Source of the DNA: Galbula dea
Taxonomy: Eukaryota > Chordata > Aves > Piciformes > Galbulidae
Reading direction: 5' to 3'
NCBI GenBank assembly: GCA_013399015.1
Contig: VWZX01001666.1
Coordinates: forward strand, 3,622,677 to 3,686,676
Length of the DNA stretch: 64,000 nucleotides
Within the stretch, counting starts at the first letter, position 1. Each line of letters opens with the position of its first letter. A program made the translations under genes and the position numbers. Shown here one piece after another: positions 49,340-63,500 of the stretch. Below the pieces are notes generated by a model, which worked only from the letters and a program-made list of their open reading frames with translations, was not told the origin of the DNA and made no database searches.

Positions 49340-52300
49340 ATTGTATCATACACCAACAGTACCTGAAACATTGTTTTCTGTCACATTAGCAGGAACAATT
49401 TTTTAACAAGACTATTCATGTGAAGCCAATGTCCTCTCTTTACTTGTGACAATATATTCCCACTGAAAATATTCATGTCATCATCTTGAAATTCCTGGAT
49501 TACTGTCACATTATGGGTAAGATCCCAACATTTGTCTGTCTCAGACTCCCAGGATTTTTACTGAAACTGTTTGGCAAAGTCAACCTAATGTGACGAGTTC
49601 CCTCCCACAACACAAATTGTCATCAGCCATTTGGAAAGTACAACACATGCTGCAGACACAGGATAACAAGTTAAAACTTATTAAGTGGGTTTCTCCCAGC
49701 TGGTAGACAAGTTTTGCTCAAAGTCAGATACACTAAAACATTATTAGTAACAAAAAGTACCTTTCTACTTGAGGATGTGTCCAACAGTCAGTTTGTTTGG
49801 GATATAGTTTCTTTCATCTGATGAACACAATTATCCATGGTCATAAGGAACACAGGTTACATTCTAATTTAAATTTAAGACAATTTTAATTTAAGACATG
49901 CTCCTTACTGCCTCAAGGAGCCTGTTCCAGGCTCTCTTCTCACTGGCAGCTTTCTTTCAACTTTACTCTGCCTGAAGCACATTGCAATTTTTCCTACAAC
50001 AAGGCACCAGTAAAGCTAGCCCTGGTCTTTCCTGACATAGCTCCTCAGAAATGACACTTTCTCACTACCATTTTTAAAAGATTTGGAATTTTCACTAAAT
50101 TCTCTTTGGACATTTTCAGAATCTTGATGATCTGTTTTGTTGGTCAAAATGCCTTTTTGGAGAGATCTAAATTAATAGACAAATAAGTCTCAAAATCAGA
50201 AAACTCACACAAAAGATCTTAAGTTTAGCTAAATGAAGCATTTTGACAGACCTCATCTGACTGCTCTCACCTCTGGATTTTCAGTTCACTCTTAACAACA
50301 TATTAGTTTTTCAGCTCTGAATGAGACAGTGCCAGTATTAAAAATCTTTCTAGTCATGCCCTAACTCAAGCTGTCAAGGTGGTATTTTTGAATAAATCAG
50401 TAGGTCCCCACTTTCTCAGCATTTATTTCAAGAATATTGCCCCCAATATTTTTTTAACAACTGTCAAGCCTTTTGCACTGACAGGTTGAGAACTGTTCAG
50501 GAACTTGGTATGTTATGCACACCTCCTAGAGTATGCAGCAGGGGTCCAGAAGCAGTGTGACTACATTAGCAAAGTGTCACATCTGAGAAGATGATCCTCT
50601 CCACTGGGTTTGTTAGCTGAAGCTTCATGTCACCTGTACCCTGCCTCTGATTTCAGAGCAGACATATCCAGAGACAAAGTGAGTTTGTCTGCATATCCTC
50701 CTCTCACACCGTGGCTACCCTTTGGTTGCTCTGTGTTGCATTAGCTGAACACCTGACAGCTCCCTCACCTTTGCCCTTCACAAGCCTGCTCTGTCAAACC
50801 TCCCATCTCAAACACAGGTCTGAAAGAACTCCATCTTCCCTACAAGGCTACTCAGTATCTCCCATGGCCACCTGGGACCTTTTGAGCTAATAACACCCTT
50901 TTCCCACCTTGAGGAATTGAATAGCTGGACAAGTTTGCAGTACAATGATGTGTAAATTAAAAGCTCTTTTAATAGTGTATTTCTTCTCATGGTTTTCCCT
51001 TCAAGTATATAGTCACTGTATCTCCTATCCAGGACATTTTAAAACACTGGAAATAAGATGATCTTTAGAAAATCTATTCCCTTTCTTTTTTACCTCCTAA
51101 AATGGGCACTTGCAGTTCCAACCTCATCAGGTCACACTTTGCCTGTTACCTAAGAAGGCTTTCAAATAACCCTGGCTTAGGCTGAAACTTCTTTTGAAGG
51201 GAAAATCAATGAGCTGCTTTATTTTTTAAGTGTTCTAATTCTACTGTTCACAGTGTAAAGTGTGGCTGTAGGTACAGAAAAAAAATCCTTCCTCTCCCCC
51301 TTACCTCCCCTGACCTGCTACTTTCTCCCTTCTGAATGCCTTCAGCCTGAGCTCTGGAGACTTCAAAGACTTCAAAAGAACTAGATGCTGTTGCTGGGAC
51401 TGACATGGAAAATGCTGGATTCAGCAGAGAATGCAAAGATTAAGGATCATGAAATGTTATCATCTATTTCAGAAGAAAGGTGGTTTCATTAATTTCAAAT
51501 GAATTAAAATGAATATCCAAAATGAAAAAACAAACAAGAGAGGAGGGGAAAATCATAGAAGGAAGAAGGAATTAGTGTGCACCAAACAAGACAAATTTTC
51601 TGCTATATTCAACATCTACTAAGGAGACAGGCCATTAGTTATGGCTCTCTCCATGGCTACTTCAAGCCAAAAAGGCAGAGTAACATCAGCCAACAGTTGC
51701 TTCTTAGGTGTCCCAGACAGCATGCATCATATTCAGCCTGATTCCTAAACCTTGGTCCTGTTGCTGCCACAGGCTGTGGTGCAAGGGTAGAGAAGCCAAT
51801 ACAGTATCCAGAGGAGACTGGAGGGTCCCTGTGCTGGACATATCAGAGGCAAAGACATTACAGAGTGCTCTGCTGTGCCATTGTAAGGGGCTAGAGGGAT
51901 GTGGAAAGTGAGCTGCCCAGAAGGAAGTCACATGCAAGCTCAGGGATTAACTACAGAGGGAAACAATTTAATTTCTGGGCTGGTTTCATGCCAGATGCTA
52001 GAGAAAATCCTGTGAAATAAGTTAAAACGCTTCTCTGCTTCTCCTGTGTCACATGAACTGTCCCTTTTTAACCAGTTTCTTATCCTCTGTAGTGATCTCA
52101 GCATCAAATCTACTGCTGTCTGATCTTACATGTGCTGCAGAGGTCAGAAACTTGGTTAATCAAACAGGCGATTTCTACTGTTCCTTAGGATTTAATGGTG
52201 GAATTACCAAAATAACCCTAAACCACTAATATTTTATTTACAGAGATCCCTGAAGGTCTAGCAGGACCTCATGAAAGATTGATCAGGTTTGGATCCCATG

Positions 52301-53939
52301 TCAATTTTATTTCAGGCATTATGCATTTGTGCACAGTATCACAGCTCCGTAACTAGTGCAGAGAAACTGTAATGGGCATGCAATGCAATTAGTGCATAGG
52401 GGCTCCACATCTTTCATTACAGAGGGTTCTGGGTTTTCAATTTTGGGATTAAACAATTCCAAAAACTACCTTGAAAGGGTTTGAGTAAGAACCCTTCAAA
52501 ATGAGAAATTATTTTCTTTGTTAGTTCTGGATGAACTACTCTGGTAAAAAGAATATTGTTTAATTTTCATTTTGAATTAAAGACCTGGAAAGCTGAGTAA
52601 TACACAGGCTAATGCTAAGCTGAGCTGTGCTTGTGCTCCTCTGAGGGCCATAAAAATGTATTAAAACAGGAATTATTTTGTACATTGTGCTGTACTTCAA
52701 TGTTTAATTCTCAGCAGGCTCTAAAATCACTTCCAGGATAATGAAATTACAAAAGAATTTTAATTTTATTTTCAATCCCTTATCATTACAAATTACAAAA
52801 AGAAGATGGTTGGAAGATGACTACTGGTATTGTTACTTTCCATCTTCTCACTGGCCAGAGCTTTTTAACTGAAATACCTACAAAATCTACAAAACATCTT
52901 AAATTCCTGCACATTTGAAATGCTAGTTTGAGCTAAAGTTAAAACTTAAGATATCTGACCCTTTGTAAACACCTAGTAAATTAAGGAACTCTCTTAAAAG
53001 TTTTAGGAATGGAAATTCCAAGAAATCATCTCTCCAAAAGAAGATTACTATAGGAGAAACAATGACACTAAATACCCATCAGTCCTGTCCAAGAAATAGC
53101 TGTACTCTGAGGAACACCACATGTGAATGACCATCATACTGAGCTGTGATTTCCATCCTTTAAGTTCACATCTCTGTTATTTAAAGCAGTTTCATGGCCT
53201 GTGTTGTGACGTCTGAGAAGCAGCACAATGAGAGGTCTGAACCTCATCTCATCATTGGGCCATGCTAATATATATCATCTTCTTTATCCACCACAGTTCC
53301 CCCATCACCCAGCAACAAGACTGTGAGATTCCTAAGTTTTGGTCCCTGCTCCAGCTGCAGTTTGTGGATCTTCTCACATGATTTGTAAGGAGCACATGTA
53401 TAAAGACAGAGGCTGTGTGAGAATACAGATAAAGAGAAATGAAACAATGTACTCAAGTCTGTAGAGCTGGACACAGTCCCAGCTTGCAGCTGACCTTTCC
53501 CACAACACTGGTCAGTGCTTCACTGGTCCTGCCTCCTTTAGAAAATAAACTAAAGCAGAGACACAGAGAGAAGGGAGACAAGGGAAAATAGAATGGAAAA
53601 GTGTCTTAGTTTTTCACCTCAGAAATACAGCTGCACTCCTTGGGTTCATAGTGATTTATACCTGTTTAGCAGATGCCTGCTCTAAGCCCTTATGGGCCAC
53701 GTGTGCCAACCTGTTCCCAAACAACCTGTGAAGATAAGCCACAGTGCCCCTCCAGCTGGAGACATCAGCTATATTTCATTTCTTGGGTAATATTACAGCA
53801 CCCTGTGTTTAACAGGTTTCTTTCCTTATTTTATTTAGTTTACTGCAACTTGTTAGCCTAACACAGTTAAATTTATGAGTCACATTTATTTATGCCTCTC
53901 CAACAGCTCCATTGTGATATATGTGATGAATGCTGCAAG
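49340..53939. other. Gene-less block
   Basis: No gene, repeat family or structured array recognised. 51240-51420 is pyrimidine-rich in part. Open frames are under 80 codons and occur as overlapping plus/minus pairs typical of noncoding DNA. Confidence 0.6.
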
Positions 53940-54190
53940 AGAAGTGATTCCAGAAGCTGCTCAGGCATCTGTGCCTCTCTGCCAAATTCCACATTATATT
54001 TATCTCTCAGCTATCACTCCAGCACAGGCTCAGTTCTCACTAACATCCTTTCTGCTTCCACAATATTTTCTTTTAATTTCATCCATAAAATACAAATTAC
54101 AAATTGCCTTTACCTTTCTGTCACCTCTCTTTACCAGCACTTCTTCACTTCCTTTTTTTCTTCTTTGTTTTATTCATCCCAGTGCTGCTA
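53940..54190 (+). repeat. Pyrimidine-rich tract
   Basis: About 250 bases with strong C/T excess (CACCTCTCTTTACC, ACTTCCTTTTTTTCTTCTTT and similar). The two overlapping plus-strand frames of 119 and 99 codons (53875-54234 and 53892-54191) result from the lack of stop codons in such DNA. Confidence 0.65.
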
Positions 54191-54234
54191 ATCTTTACCA
54201 AACTTCAACTGAAGAATCCCACCTTCAAGAGTAA

Positions 54235-57200
54235 CTGTCTTTTTGCCCCACCTTTTGCCAGGGTCAGGTAGCCAGGGAAGCATGGCACTGATTAAATTAT
54301 CTTTAATGGAAAGGAGTCATGTTATTAGTTGTAGAAAGCAATGGCAAGGTGAATAAGAAGTGAAAGTGATCTTTTAAAAAATATAGGCCAATGATGATTA
54401 GAATCTGGTTAACAACCACAACTAGCTTGCACAGTTTAACTCTTCCATTTCCATTCAAAACAATGACACTATCATTGGTTGGATATTCAAGATATACCCC
54501 CTGTTGTTTTCTTACCCCAGAAATGGCAGGTCCTTCACTGAGAGATTCACAAGCTTTTTTAGTTTCCTTTCAAAACCACCAGATTTTCCAACATACTTTA
54601 AAATACATATGTGTCTTCCCCTGGGAAGAGAAAACCCATTAGGAGATCTAAAAACTGCCAAATTAAAATGAAGATTGTTCCTAGGTTTGTAGCTCACAAT
54701 TAACTTGCATTAATCCCCCAAAAATTGGGGGCCAGGTAACTTTTTAAACGCATTAACCTTAGGATGGGTGTGATGACTAAAAAGATAAAGCTGCTTGTCA
54801 CTGGTCCCTTGGCAAAGTCAAGCACTGGTACACAATTCTATCAGAGTTCTTCATCCTCATATCAGTTCTGGTGTAAATGAACATCTGGCTGTCAGAGAAA
54901 CAGGGATGTAACAGGGAATATTTACAACAGAGAGGAATGCTGCTTGGGGTGGGGAACAGAAAAAAATGGTGTGGTTTATTTATTAGAATTACGATTTCAG
55001 AAGGTTTTCTGTAGAAGCCATGCTGAAAGTTAAGTGCCCAACAGTCTGCTGTGCTACAAGGATTTTTATCCCTATCTGCATAGGGTTGGCACATATAACA
55101 GTTCCCAAACCTCTGCTTACAAGGGTTTCTACTGATTCAGTGCTCAAGTCAGGTTTTAAAGACTTATAATATCAATGTCCTTCTCATATTTTCTTGGTAG
55201 GGAGTGAAGGAGCTGACATCTCCACAGTTATGAACATGTGGATCATCACTCCTTTAAAAATATGCTATTTGTGTTTCAAACCTGAACTTTCATGCTTTCT
55301 GTGGTCTCAGGTAGACATTAGGAGTGGTTAAGATTCAGTTCATACTTTTGCACTCTTGGTTAAACTTACAAATCTTAAGTTGGAAAGCCACCATCAAAAG
55401 ATTATTTTGGTTTGTTTTCAGCAGAACACAGGCACAGAAACCTCTCAGTAATTTCTGTTTGCAATGTGTTTCAGAGGGACACACAGTCCTAAATTAAAGG
55501 GTCCACATGGTGGAGAATCAACCACATTCCTGGGTAAGTTTTGTATATGTTTAACTGCCCTCAGTGTTAAAAATGGGTTCTGTGTTTAAAATCTAAATTT
55601 GTCTTGCTTGCCTCTGCTTAGCTGCTGATCTCATTATATTTTTTACTGCTAGATTAAAGAACTGGCTATGAGAAATCTGTTCCTCTGGCAGGTACTCACA
55701 GACCATGATCAAGACATTCCTTAGCCTCCTCTTCAACAAAATAGGTAGATGAAGCTTCTTAAGTTTCTCAGTATGAAATATGTTTTTCAAACCCAAAATC
55801 TTTCATGTAGCTTCTCTGGTTTTTTTAATGCTTCTCATGTTTTCAGAATGTTTTTTAAACTTCAGCACCAGAGATGGTCATGTCTTTTTCAGTAATGATC
55901 TCATCAGTAATTTATAAAAGAAAAATCCCACTATTCTTAAGTGCAATTCCTGTCCTTGTCCAGTCAACACTTATTACACTGAGAGCAAAGATGCAACAGT
56001 TTATATTCATGGCCTCCAAACCCTTTCCAGTGTCACTGCATTCCTGGCTACAGTCTCTCATTCTGCAATACTGACCTACACTCTGTTTTGAAGTGTATGA
56101 CCATAAACATTTAGAGTTACAGTTCATTAGGAGTTTTCATTGCAGATAGCTAAAATAGACTAGTAGGAAAAAATTCATCTTCCACAGAATCTGGTTTTGC
56201 CCTGTAAAAGGTTTGTTGTTTCATAGATTCTTTTTCTGTTAGGAAATTCAGATGAATACTTCAGTATAATTTCCATGTTTTCATTTCTTATCAAAAACAC
56301 TAAATCATATCCTCCTTGGGATGCATTCCCTTCCAGGAATTGGAGCTTCTTATGAGCCAGGCCCATGAGAAATTGCACCCTATCATAATGCAACACCTAC
56401 CAAATAGTCAGATAACTCAAATCCTCCACTGTGGGAAGAAATCCTTGTTCCCTACTGCTTTTTTTTCCCTTTTTGTAATTTCCCAATTAAAGCCTTTTTA
56501 TCTCTCCTGTTAATTTAATGGCAGATTAGAACTAGTCAGGTTTGTTCCTGGGAATTCTATGCTAATCCTATTGTCTTACAGATGCCTAATGTGCTATGTT
56601 ATAGGTTTGTACAACAGGATGCATGTTCTACAAAACACATCATTAGCACTAGCTGTATAACCATTCTTTAACTCAGGATAGACCATGTTCCATATTAGCT
56701 TTACCAAGACTGTCAGGATTGATTTCAGAGGAACTGGGTACAGTTTCCCAGCTCATCCTTTCACAATCTCCACACTCCTCCTAAGATTTCCATAGTATTA
56801 CAGGATTTATGAAGAAGCAAAATCAGTGGTTATGGGTGGGAGCTCCTTGACCAATTTTTTCCTGAATGAGAAAGTTCTTCTATGTGAAACTGTCAGTTGT
56901 GCTGAATAAAATTATTTATTTATTACTATGTTATTTATTTATCATTAAGGCCTTTACAACCTTTTGTGGGTCCATCTTTTTAATGATAACTGAAGTTCAG
57001 TAGAATCAGACAGAGGTTGCAGTGCTGCTAGATGCTAGTTTGATGATAAACAGAGAATGTTAATCTCAGCAAGAGGATAGTTTTTTTCATGTTGGTTCTA
57101 CAGTTCATGGTGGATAAATAAGCAAAAGGGAGAAAACCTATCTGGAGGAGGTGAATAACTGCTGACAGATATTCTGACAATCCACATTTAGACATAGACA

Positions 57201-59849
57201 ACTGAGAAGCACAACTGAGAAGCACCTACTTTGCATATAAAATCCAAGGGCAAGCTGCTCCAAAAGTGTAACATCCAGAAGGATAATACTTATGTTTTAT
57301 CCATGCAGTCCTCCCCTCTCATTGGTGCTGCTTCCTGCTAAGGATGGTGTCAGCTACTACTACAAGGAGGCAGAAGTAGTTTTTACCCCCTGTCTCTCCA
57401 CCCACATAGCAGTTTACTCCCAGCTCTTCATTTTAATTTGGTTATCTTACCCTCATGCAATTTTCCCTACATATCTGGGAAGCTTTGAACCAGAGCTAAT
57501 GAAATAAAATAATTTCTGACAAAGCTGATACAGATCTTCACTTTTTTTTTGTCATTTTTCTTTTGGTTTATTAGCAATAGCTTGCAAAGAAAAATAGAAA
57601 AATCTCTCCTTCTTGAAATTAAAATAAAACAGAAGTTTTGGCATATTTTTTCTTTGCCTCCAATAACCATTCTGACAGAAAACCTGTTCACTCTTTACAG
57701 TGGCAAAATGAAAATCTAGGTCACACTACATAGGTCCTTATCTAAATGGAAAAGATAAAGTGTCTTTGTAAGCCAAAGAAGATAAAAATGCTTTTTGGCA
57801 AAAAAGGTGACATCTCCTTAAGCAAAAAGTGCATGTGTTGTGATGTGAAGACCACACACAAGCTTGACTACTGCTGTGATATTGATCTTTCCTGTGGCTT
57901 TTGCCAGCTATTCCCTTCACTGCTAAGCTTGGCTTTACCCTCTTGAATTCACTCAGTCACACATTTATGTGCACTTGTCAACGAGGGAAACAGCAGAAGA
58001 GAGAAGGAAAATGTTTGTGTCACCTATACCTGAGTTGAGCTCAGCCTCATTTGTATCCTCACTTGGGGACTTAATGTGGATTTAAGTTTGAGAGGTGCCA
58101 CAATACATTCAGTAAGAGTCCTCAGGTGAGACTCCTGTGATGGTATCCTTGGTCCAACTCACACATCTCCTCTATTTCTTTGTGGGTGAACCTGAAGCAG
58201 AACCAAAAGGAAAGGCTCAAAGTCTATTTCTGAAGCCATGTAATACCAGGAGAGGCATTTTACTTCTGTCAGGGCCACAACAACAAATACACATCACTAT
58301 AAGCAGGATTTTTAGTGACCCATATTCAGCTCCGCTCCAATACCCAGATCAGCACATTAATTTCAGAAAGGCTAGAAAACTACTTAAAGGGAAAAGAAAG
58401 GGAAGGTACTAAGTGGTAAATGTTCTGCACAGTACATGGTAATTGACTTAGCCATGCAGTTCCCATTACTGTTAATAGGAATCAGATGGCTAAATCCCTA
58501 TGCTTAAAATGGACTTTTAAATAGGTATCTGCATGAGTGCCAAGTACAGAGCATCAAGGTAGTGTGAGCTACCTGTGAGGAAGATATAAACACTGAAGAC
58601 ATTTACTGAAGGCATCAAGAAAGGTTACAAAAGGACTTTCAAAACTGGGGCAAACTTGTACTATAAGAACATTTACTGGGAGTAGTTTTCATGTAAGTTA
58701 GATAAGGTTTTAAAGAAGAAAGTGTGAAGTGGCTGAGAACACAAGTCTTCAAAAGCAGGAGGCAGCTGTGCATCTGCAGAAGACAGGAGGAGAATAGGGG
58801 CAGGCTGTGGTAGGGCCACACAGCAGTACACTGCCTTGACTTGCTGCACACAATTAGTGACAGGATAGAAAATGAAATGGCTCTAGCTGCTGAGCTCATA
58901 ACTTATTTTCTAACCTGACTTCTTGGCCTAAACTTCTTCAGAAAGACAGGGACAGCAGAAGAGCTACTCCCTGTAGAAACAAGCTGCAAGAATACGTTGC
59001 AGCATACACGCTTTCCAAAAACTTTTCAGAAGGCAGAAATGACATTGAAAGCAAACACCCAAAATCAGCTGCATTTTTAAAATTCAAGGCAATATTTTGA
59101 TAGTCTTACTCCTTATAGATAAATAGAAAGATAAAGATGGTAAAGAGAGTTCTATATTATGTCTGTGAGGAATCAGCTCTGCTGAAACGAGAGGTGGGCA
59201 AATCTACAACCTGGAGTTGTATTAATGTTGAGTAGCTGTTACATACAATTGTTAATCAGACTATGGTGTATTAATTTTGATAGAACAATTAATAGCAGGC
59301 TGTCAAAGATGTTTGCATTACTGAACAACATCAAACAAGGCTGAGGGCCTGAAGAAAAAGGACTACTCAGTTACCATGACAAAGTGAGAAATCAGTGCCA
59401 AAGTGAGGACATTTATTGACTAAGATACACAAAAGGGAAAGAATCAAAACAAAGTAAAGAGTTTTCTGAAACTGAAATGGAGTTTCTGCATGAAGGAAAA
59501 AGAATAATCAAACTGTACCAAAACCCTTCTTTCAGAGACAGGATTTTGGATGCACTCTCTGATTCTGTCAAGTAATCTTTCTTCGTCAGGATGAAAGAGT
59601 TAGTTCTGTTGTTCAGGTATGAGCTGTGAATGATAGTTTCTTTCCCTGCCTTTGAAAAAACAGGCAGACATGGTTACAAAAGGGAAAAAAAGGCATATAA
59701 AGGTGGAGGAAATACAGGTTTTATTGATGTTCTCAAGCTCCATGGCAGCTGTCAAGTTACAAACAGGCTCTTCTGGGCTGACAGAGACAGTTATGATGCT
59801 CTTACTTTGAACTTTCTCTTGCTGATATCATCTGAATAGGCTGACCAGG
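54235..59849. other. Gene-less AT-rich block
   Basis: No gene or named repeat recognised. T runs occur near 56459-56466 and 57541-57550. Open frames are below 100 codons with no motif. Confidence 0.6.
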
Positions 59850-60500
59850 GTACTCTCCTTGTTCAGCCAGACTCATCCAGGCTGTTTTGTCTTGCCTTTA
59901 GGATATCATGGAAGGGAAGAAGGGGTTTTGAGCCACTTAGACATCCCAGTGTTAGCTTGGGACAAAGACTATTCTGGTGCTGTGGCACATTCAGCACCCA
60001 CTCTGTACTCCCTCTGCAATCATCCCTAGGTGCATGGGTTCATGCTCAGTCAGGAAAAGAGACCACAGCTCCACTGATGAGGTCAAGCATGTACCCATTT
60101 GTGAACACCAGTGCTACTTTCACATCAGAAGATTAAACAGGGTGTTGAGAAATGGCAAGTCATGGTGCAAGTCCATATTCCTTTTCCCACCAGAATGGGA
60201 GCATTTGTTGGCACTGGCCAAAAACATCCCTGCCATACATCTGCTGATGATGTGTCACACACAACTGCTGATGATGTATCAACACCCCGGGCTGTGCCTG
60301 CCCTGGTTCAATTTACCAGCATAGGCAAAGCCAAAGAGATTGACCCAGGGATCTGATCTGGAGAGTTGCAGACCAGATCTCACATGTTGGCTGCAAACTA
60401 GAGGCTGAGAGCTGTGAGGTTGTGAGGCAGTCCTCCAGACCATGTTTGTGAGCCCTTGGGTTACTTTGGTCACCACTGCCAGAGGATTTGAACAACAAAT
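59850..60500. other. GC-elevated block, origin unknown
   Basis: Composition rises to roughly half G+C by eye, against an AT-rich background, with few A/T runs. Overlapping open frames occur on both strands (plus 59977-60324, 115 codons; minus 60279-60513). It contains a 24-base direct repeat. Such a block may be an old diverged transposable element or unrecognised exon material; I cannot match it to any family. Confidence 0.35.
60241..60286 (+). repeat. 24-base direct repeat
   Basis: CTGCTGATGATGTGTCACAC followed by ACAA, then CTGCTGATGATGTATCAACACC, starting 24 bases later. It has two copies only. Confidence 0.8.
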
Positions 60501-63500
60501 GATTTTGAAACAACTCTTAATTCAACATCATACTAAGTTGTCTGTATAGTGAAGCTGTACCTCTGAGGTCAGATATCCAGCACCTGTAGGGTCAAGATCT
60601 ATTAAGGACTTCAGGGTGGTGAAACTGAGACATGATTTTCTATGCAGCTGCTAGGTTCATTCTTCCCAAGATGTCAGGTTTGTGCCCTCCTAGGAACACA
60701 CACTCAGCACCAGGTCCCTCTTTACCTCCTTTTCTGGCTCCACTAACCCTACATTAATTTCACTATTCTGGTCTGGACTCCAGTGGAACATGTCCCCTGT
60801 ACCTGCCTGTCCTCTGCTCTGGAGGCCAGGTCACTCTCAGGAGTGCAGGGTATGAAGATTTATATTCATAAACTCTAAACCTCTTGAAAACAGATGTGAC
60901 TCTTGCTAGTTAGGTCCTGAAACTCCAGGACATTGAGTAGAAGGTGCACAGCTCTCTCTCTAGTTTACTTGGCTCTGTGTACTCCACTCCTAAAACTGCA
61001 AGACTGACTTACCCTGCAAGGCCCAGGCTTCTCTGTGGATCCGGGTCAGAGTGTCCTTGCTTCCAGTTCCCTCTCAACTGAACAGCAAAAGCCATTTAAC
61101 AGGCCAGTGAGCTTGGGCTTTTCAAGTCAGTCGGAAATGAGTTGCCCTCAGAAACCATTCTTCCTTTTTGTCCTCTCATCAGGATTTTGCAGTCGTTCTT
61201 TTTCATTCCTAACTGTGGCTATTTAGAACTTGAGCCTTTTGTACTGATATGTCACTGCCACAGAAGTGGGCAGATTTGATTATCTTTCTGATCCTTGTGA
61301 GTAATCTCATTTCAAACTTTGACCTCCCACAGGCACCTGCTCCTTTTGACATCAAAGCCAGCTCTTTATCAAGGAAGTAGCTTAGCCTTATGGCAAAATT
61401 ATCGATTGCAGATGACTTATATGCTTTTCTTGCTGTGCTCTATCAAAAGCTGATCCTCTCTTTTGTTGCTGCTTTTGAAAATTAGGTTGAATTTGTTACT
61501 GTTTCAAGAAGCTGGCTCTATGCTGGTTCATAACTTCTCAAGAATTGTCTCCATCTCTCTTCTTTTTGCATCCTCCACTTCCCTTCCTTACCCTCTGCAC
61601 CATTATTGCATTGCATCTCACAGACAGGCAGATGCATTACACAGGGTCCCTGCTTTTTCATCCAGGCTCAGCACTAGAGAGCAATTTCTGCCTGTTGTGA
61701 GTCTCTGTCCTCATCAGATCTGCTTCTCATGTTGTGCTCTGGGAAAGAGCTCTCCTGTGGGAGACCAGGCAAGACCTCCCTCTAAACATGGGCATGCCAC
61801 TGGCTTTTCTTCTTTCCTCAGCCTCTTCCATTTCTGTTGGAGGCATCTCAGGACAGGGAGTATCTCACTGCCTATGTAAGCTGCGACTTGTGAAACAGGT
61901 TCCAGTTCTGGCAATACTTGTAGTGGCTACTGTGATTCTGCTTGTGTTGCCATATATGTAAATGTCTTGTAGGAGGCTCACCAAAATCTTAAATGAGAAT
62001 TTATCACAATTGACAAGTTCCAGGTTTTTAGACAATAGGTCTAATTCATCTGGTTGTGATCAGTTCCCTTTCCTGGTGGAATTTTCTTCTATTTTGGTCA
62101 GAATCCAATCATTCTTTTCTGAGGCTAATGATGCATTGAATGAATGCATCTGTTTACCAATGCCAACCTCTGATATCAAACAAAATTACTTTTGCCACCT
62201 TCATGTACTCAACAATTTTCTTAGACTTTTCCTAAAAGGATAATGACAAGTTTGATACTGTAAGCCAAAAAATTAAATAACTACCTTATGTTCTAGCTTC
62301 AAGATCTTATTTTAAATAGTCTATCCTTCTAGTTTTAAGCAATTGCTCCTGACAGCCTTTCCCCTTTGGTGCTTTATTCCATTCAATTTCACTTACAATG
62401 TTCTGCCTGCTCCCAAGGTACTAGGGAGTAAGTGACCACTGAACACAAGACTCTTCAAATCAAGGTTGAGCTGCAGAGCAAAGCAGAGAGAAAAGAAGAC
62501 TGGGAACATTTTTCTGCCCCTTTATATAGAAAAAAGATCAAAAGTGGGGTTTCCCCAGAATTAACTCAGAGCCATGTCTTGATTAGAACTTGTCTCCAGT
62601 TGCAACATTGGCATGGCCTTGCAGACTCCAGCTGATGATATGACACAGGTTGAAATGTGACCTATGGGAATATGAAGCTTTAGTCTATACATCTAGAAAA
62701 TCAGTACTCCACAGGAAGTGCTGTTTGCCTAGCAGATGTCACCTGCTGAGAGTTATACTGCAAACCATGGCCCAAGACTCCTCTATGCCTAGCAATAGCT
62801 GCTTAATTTAGTGCCTCTCTTGTCACCTGCATCAATGGAGTTATCTCTGTTACTGGTTTGACTCTCCTTTTGGTAAAAATGCTGATGATACAACGTTGCA
62901 ACAGGTGAGAATGCTGAAGTTTTAGGACTAGACAAGAATAGAGTCTAGCTGAGAGGAGACTTCAAAGGGCTTAACTGAATTAAATCACAAATCTTATACT
63001 CAAATGCCCCTAAGCAAAACAAAATAGCTTGGTAACAATAAATTGAAGGCTTCTCACTATCTCATATCCTGTAAAACACACATAAAGATCCCTCAATATA
63101 TCTATGAAATATTTCATTCTTTGGAGAAATAACAGATATGTTAGAAGGACCTTTTGGCTTCCAGAGTGATGAGCTATGAAGACATACAAAATGCTAATAT
63201 TTATGTGTATTTAAGAAGAAAAGGATAAACACAGACATGTGCACATTACTGTGAACCTTTCCTCCCTGCTCTTAATGTGTCAGTTTTCTTCACTGAACAG
63301 CAGTTCTTTCACAGCAGAGACCCTATCTACATACACCTCCAGCACTCTGCACAGGATATTCTCTATTTGATGATCTTTAAGACCCTGATACATGACAAAT
63401 GTAATAAACCAGACACCACAAATGTTACACAAATGCCAAAACCTGCAAAAATTAGAAAACTTCTGATTTCAAGCTGGATATTGAGAATAGATTTTGAGTG

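Noticed and set aside
53875..54234. 119-codon plus-strand frame overlapping a 99-codon frame
   Set aside because: Both lie in a pyrimidine-rich tract where stop codons are depleted; the two frames are equally open and neither is recognisable.
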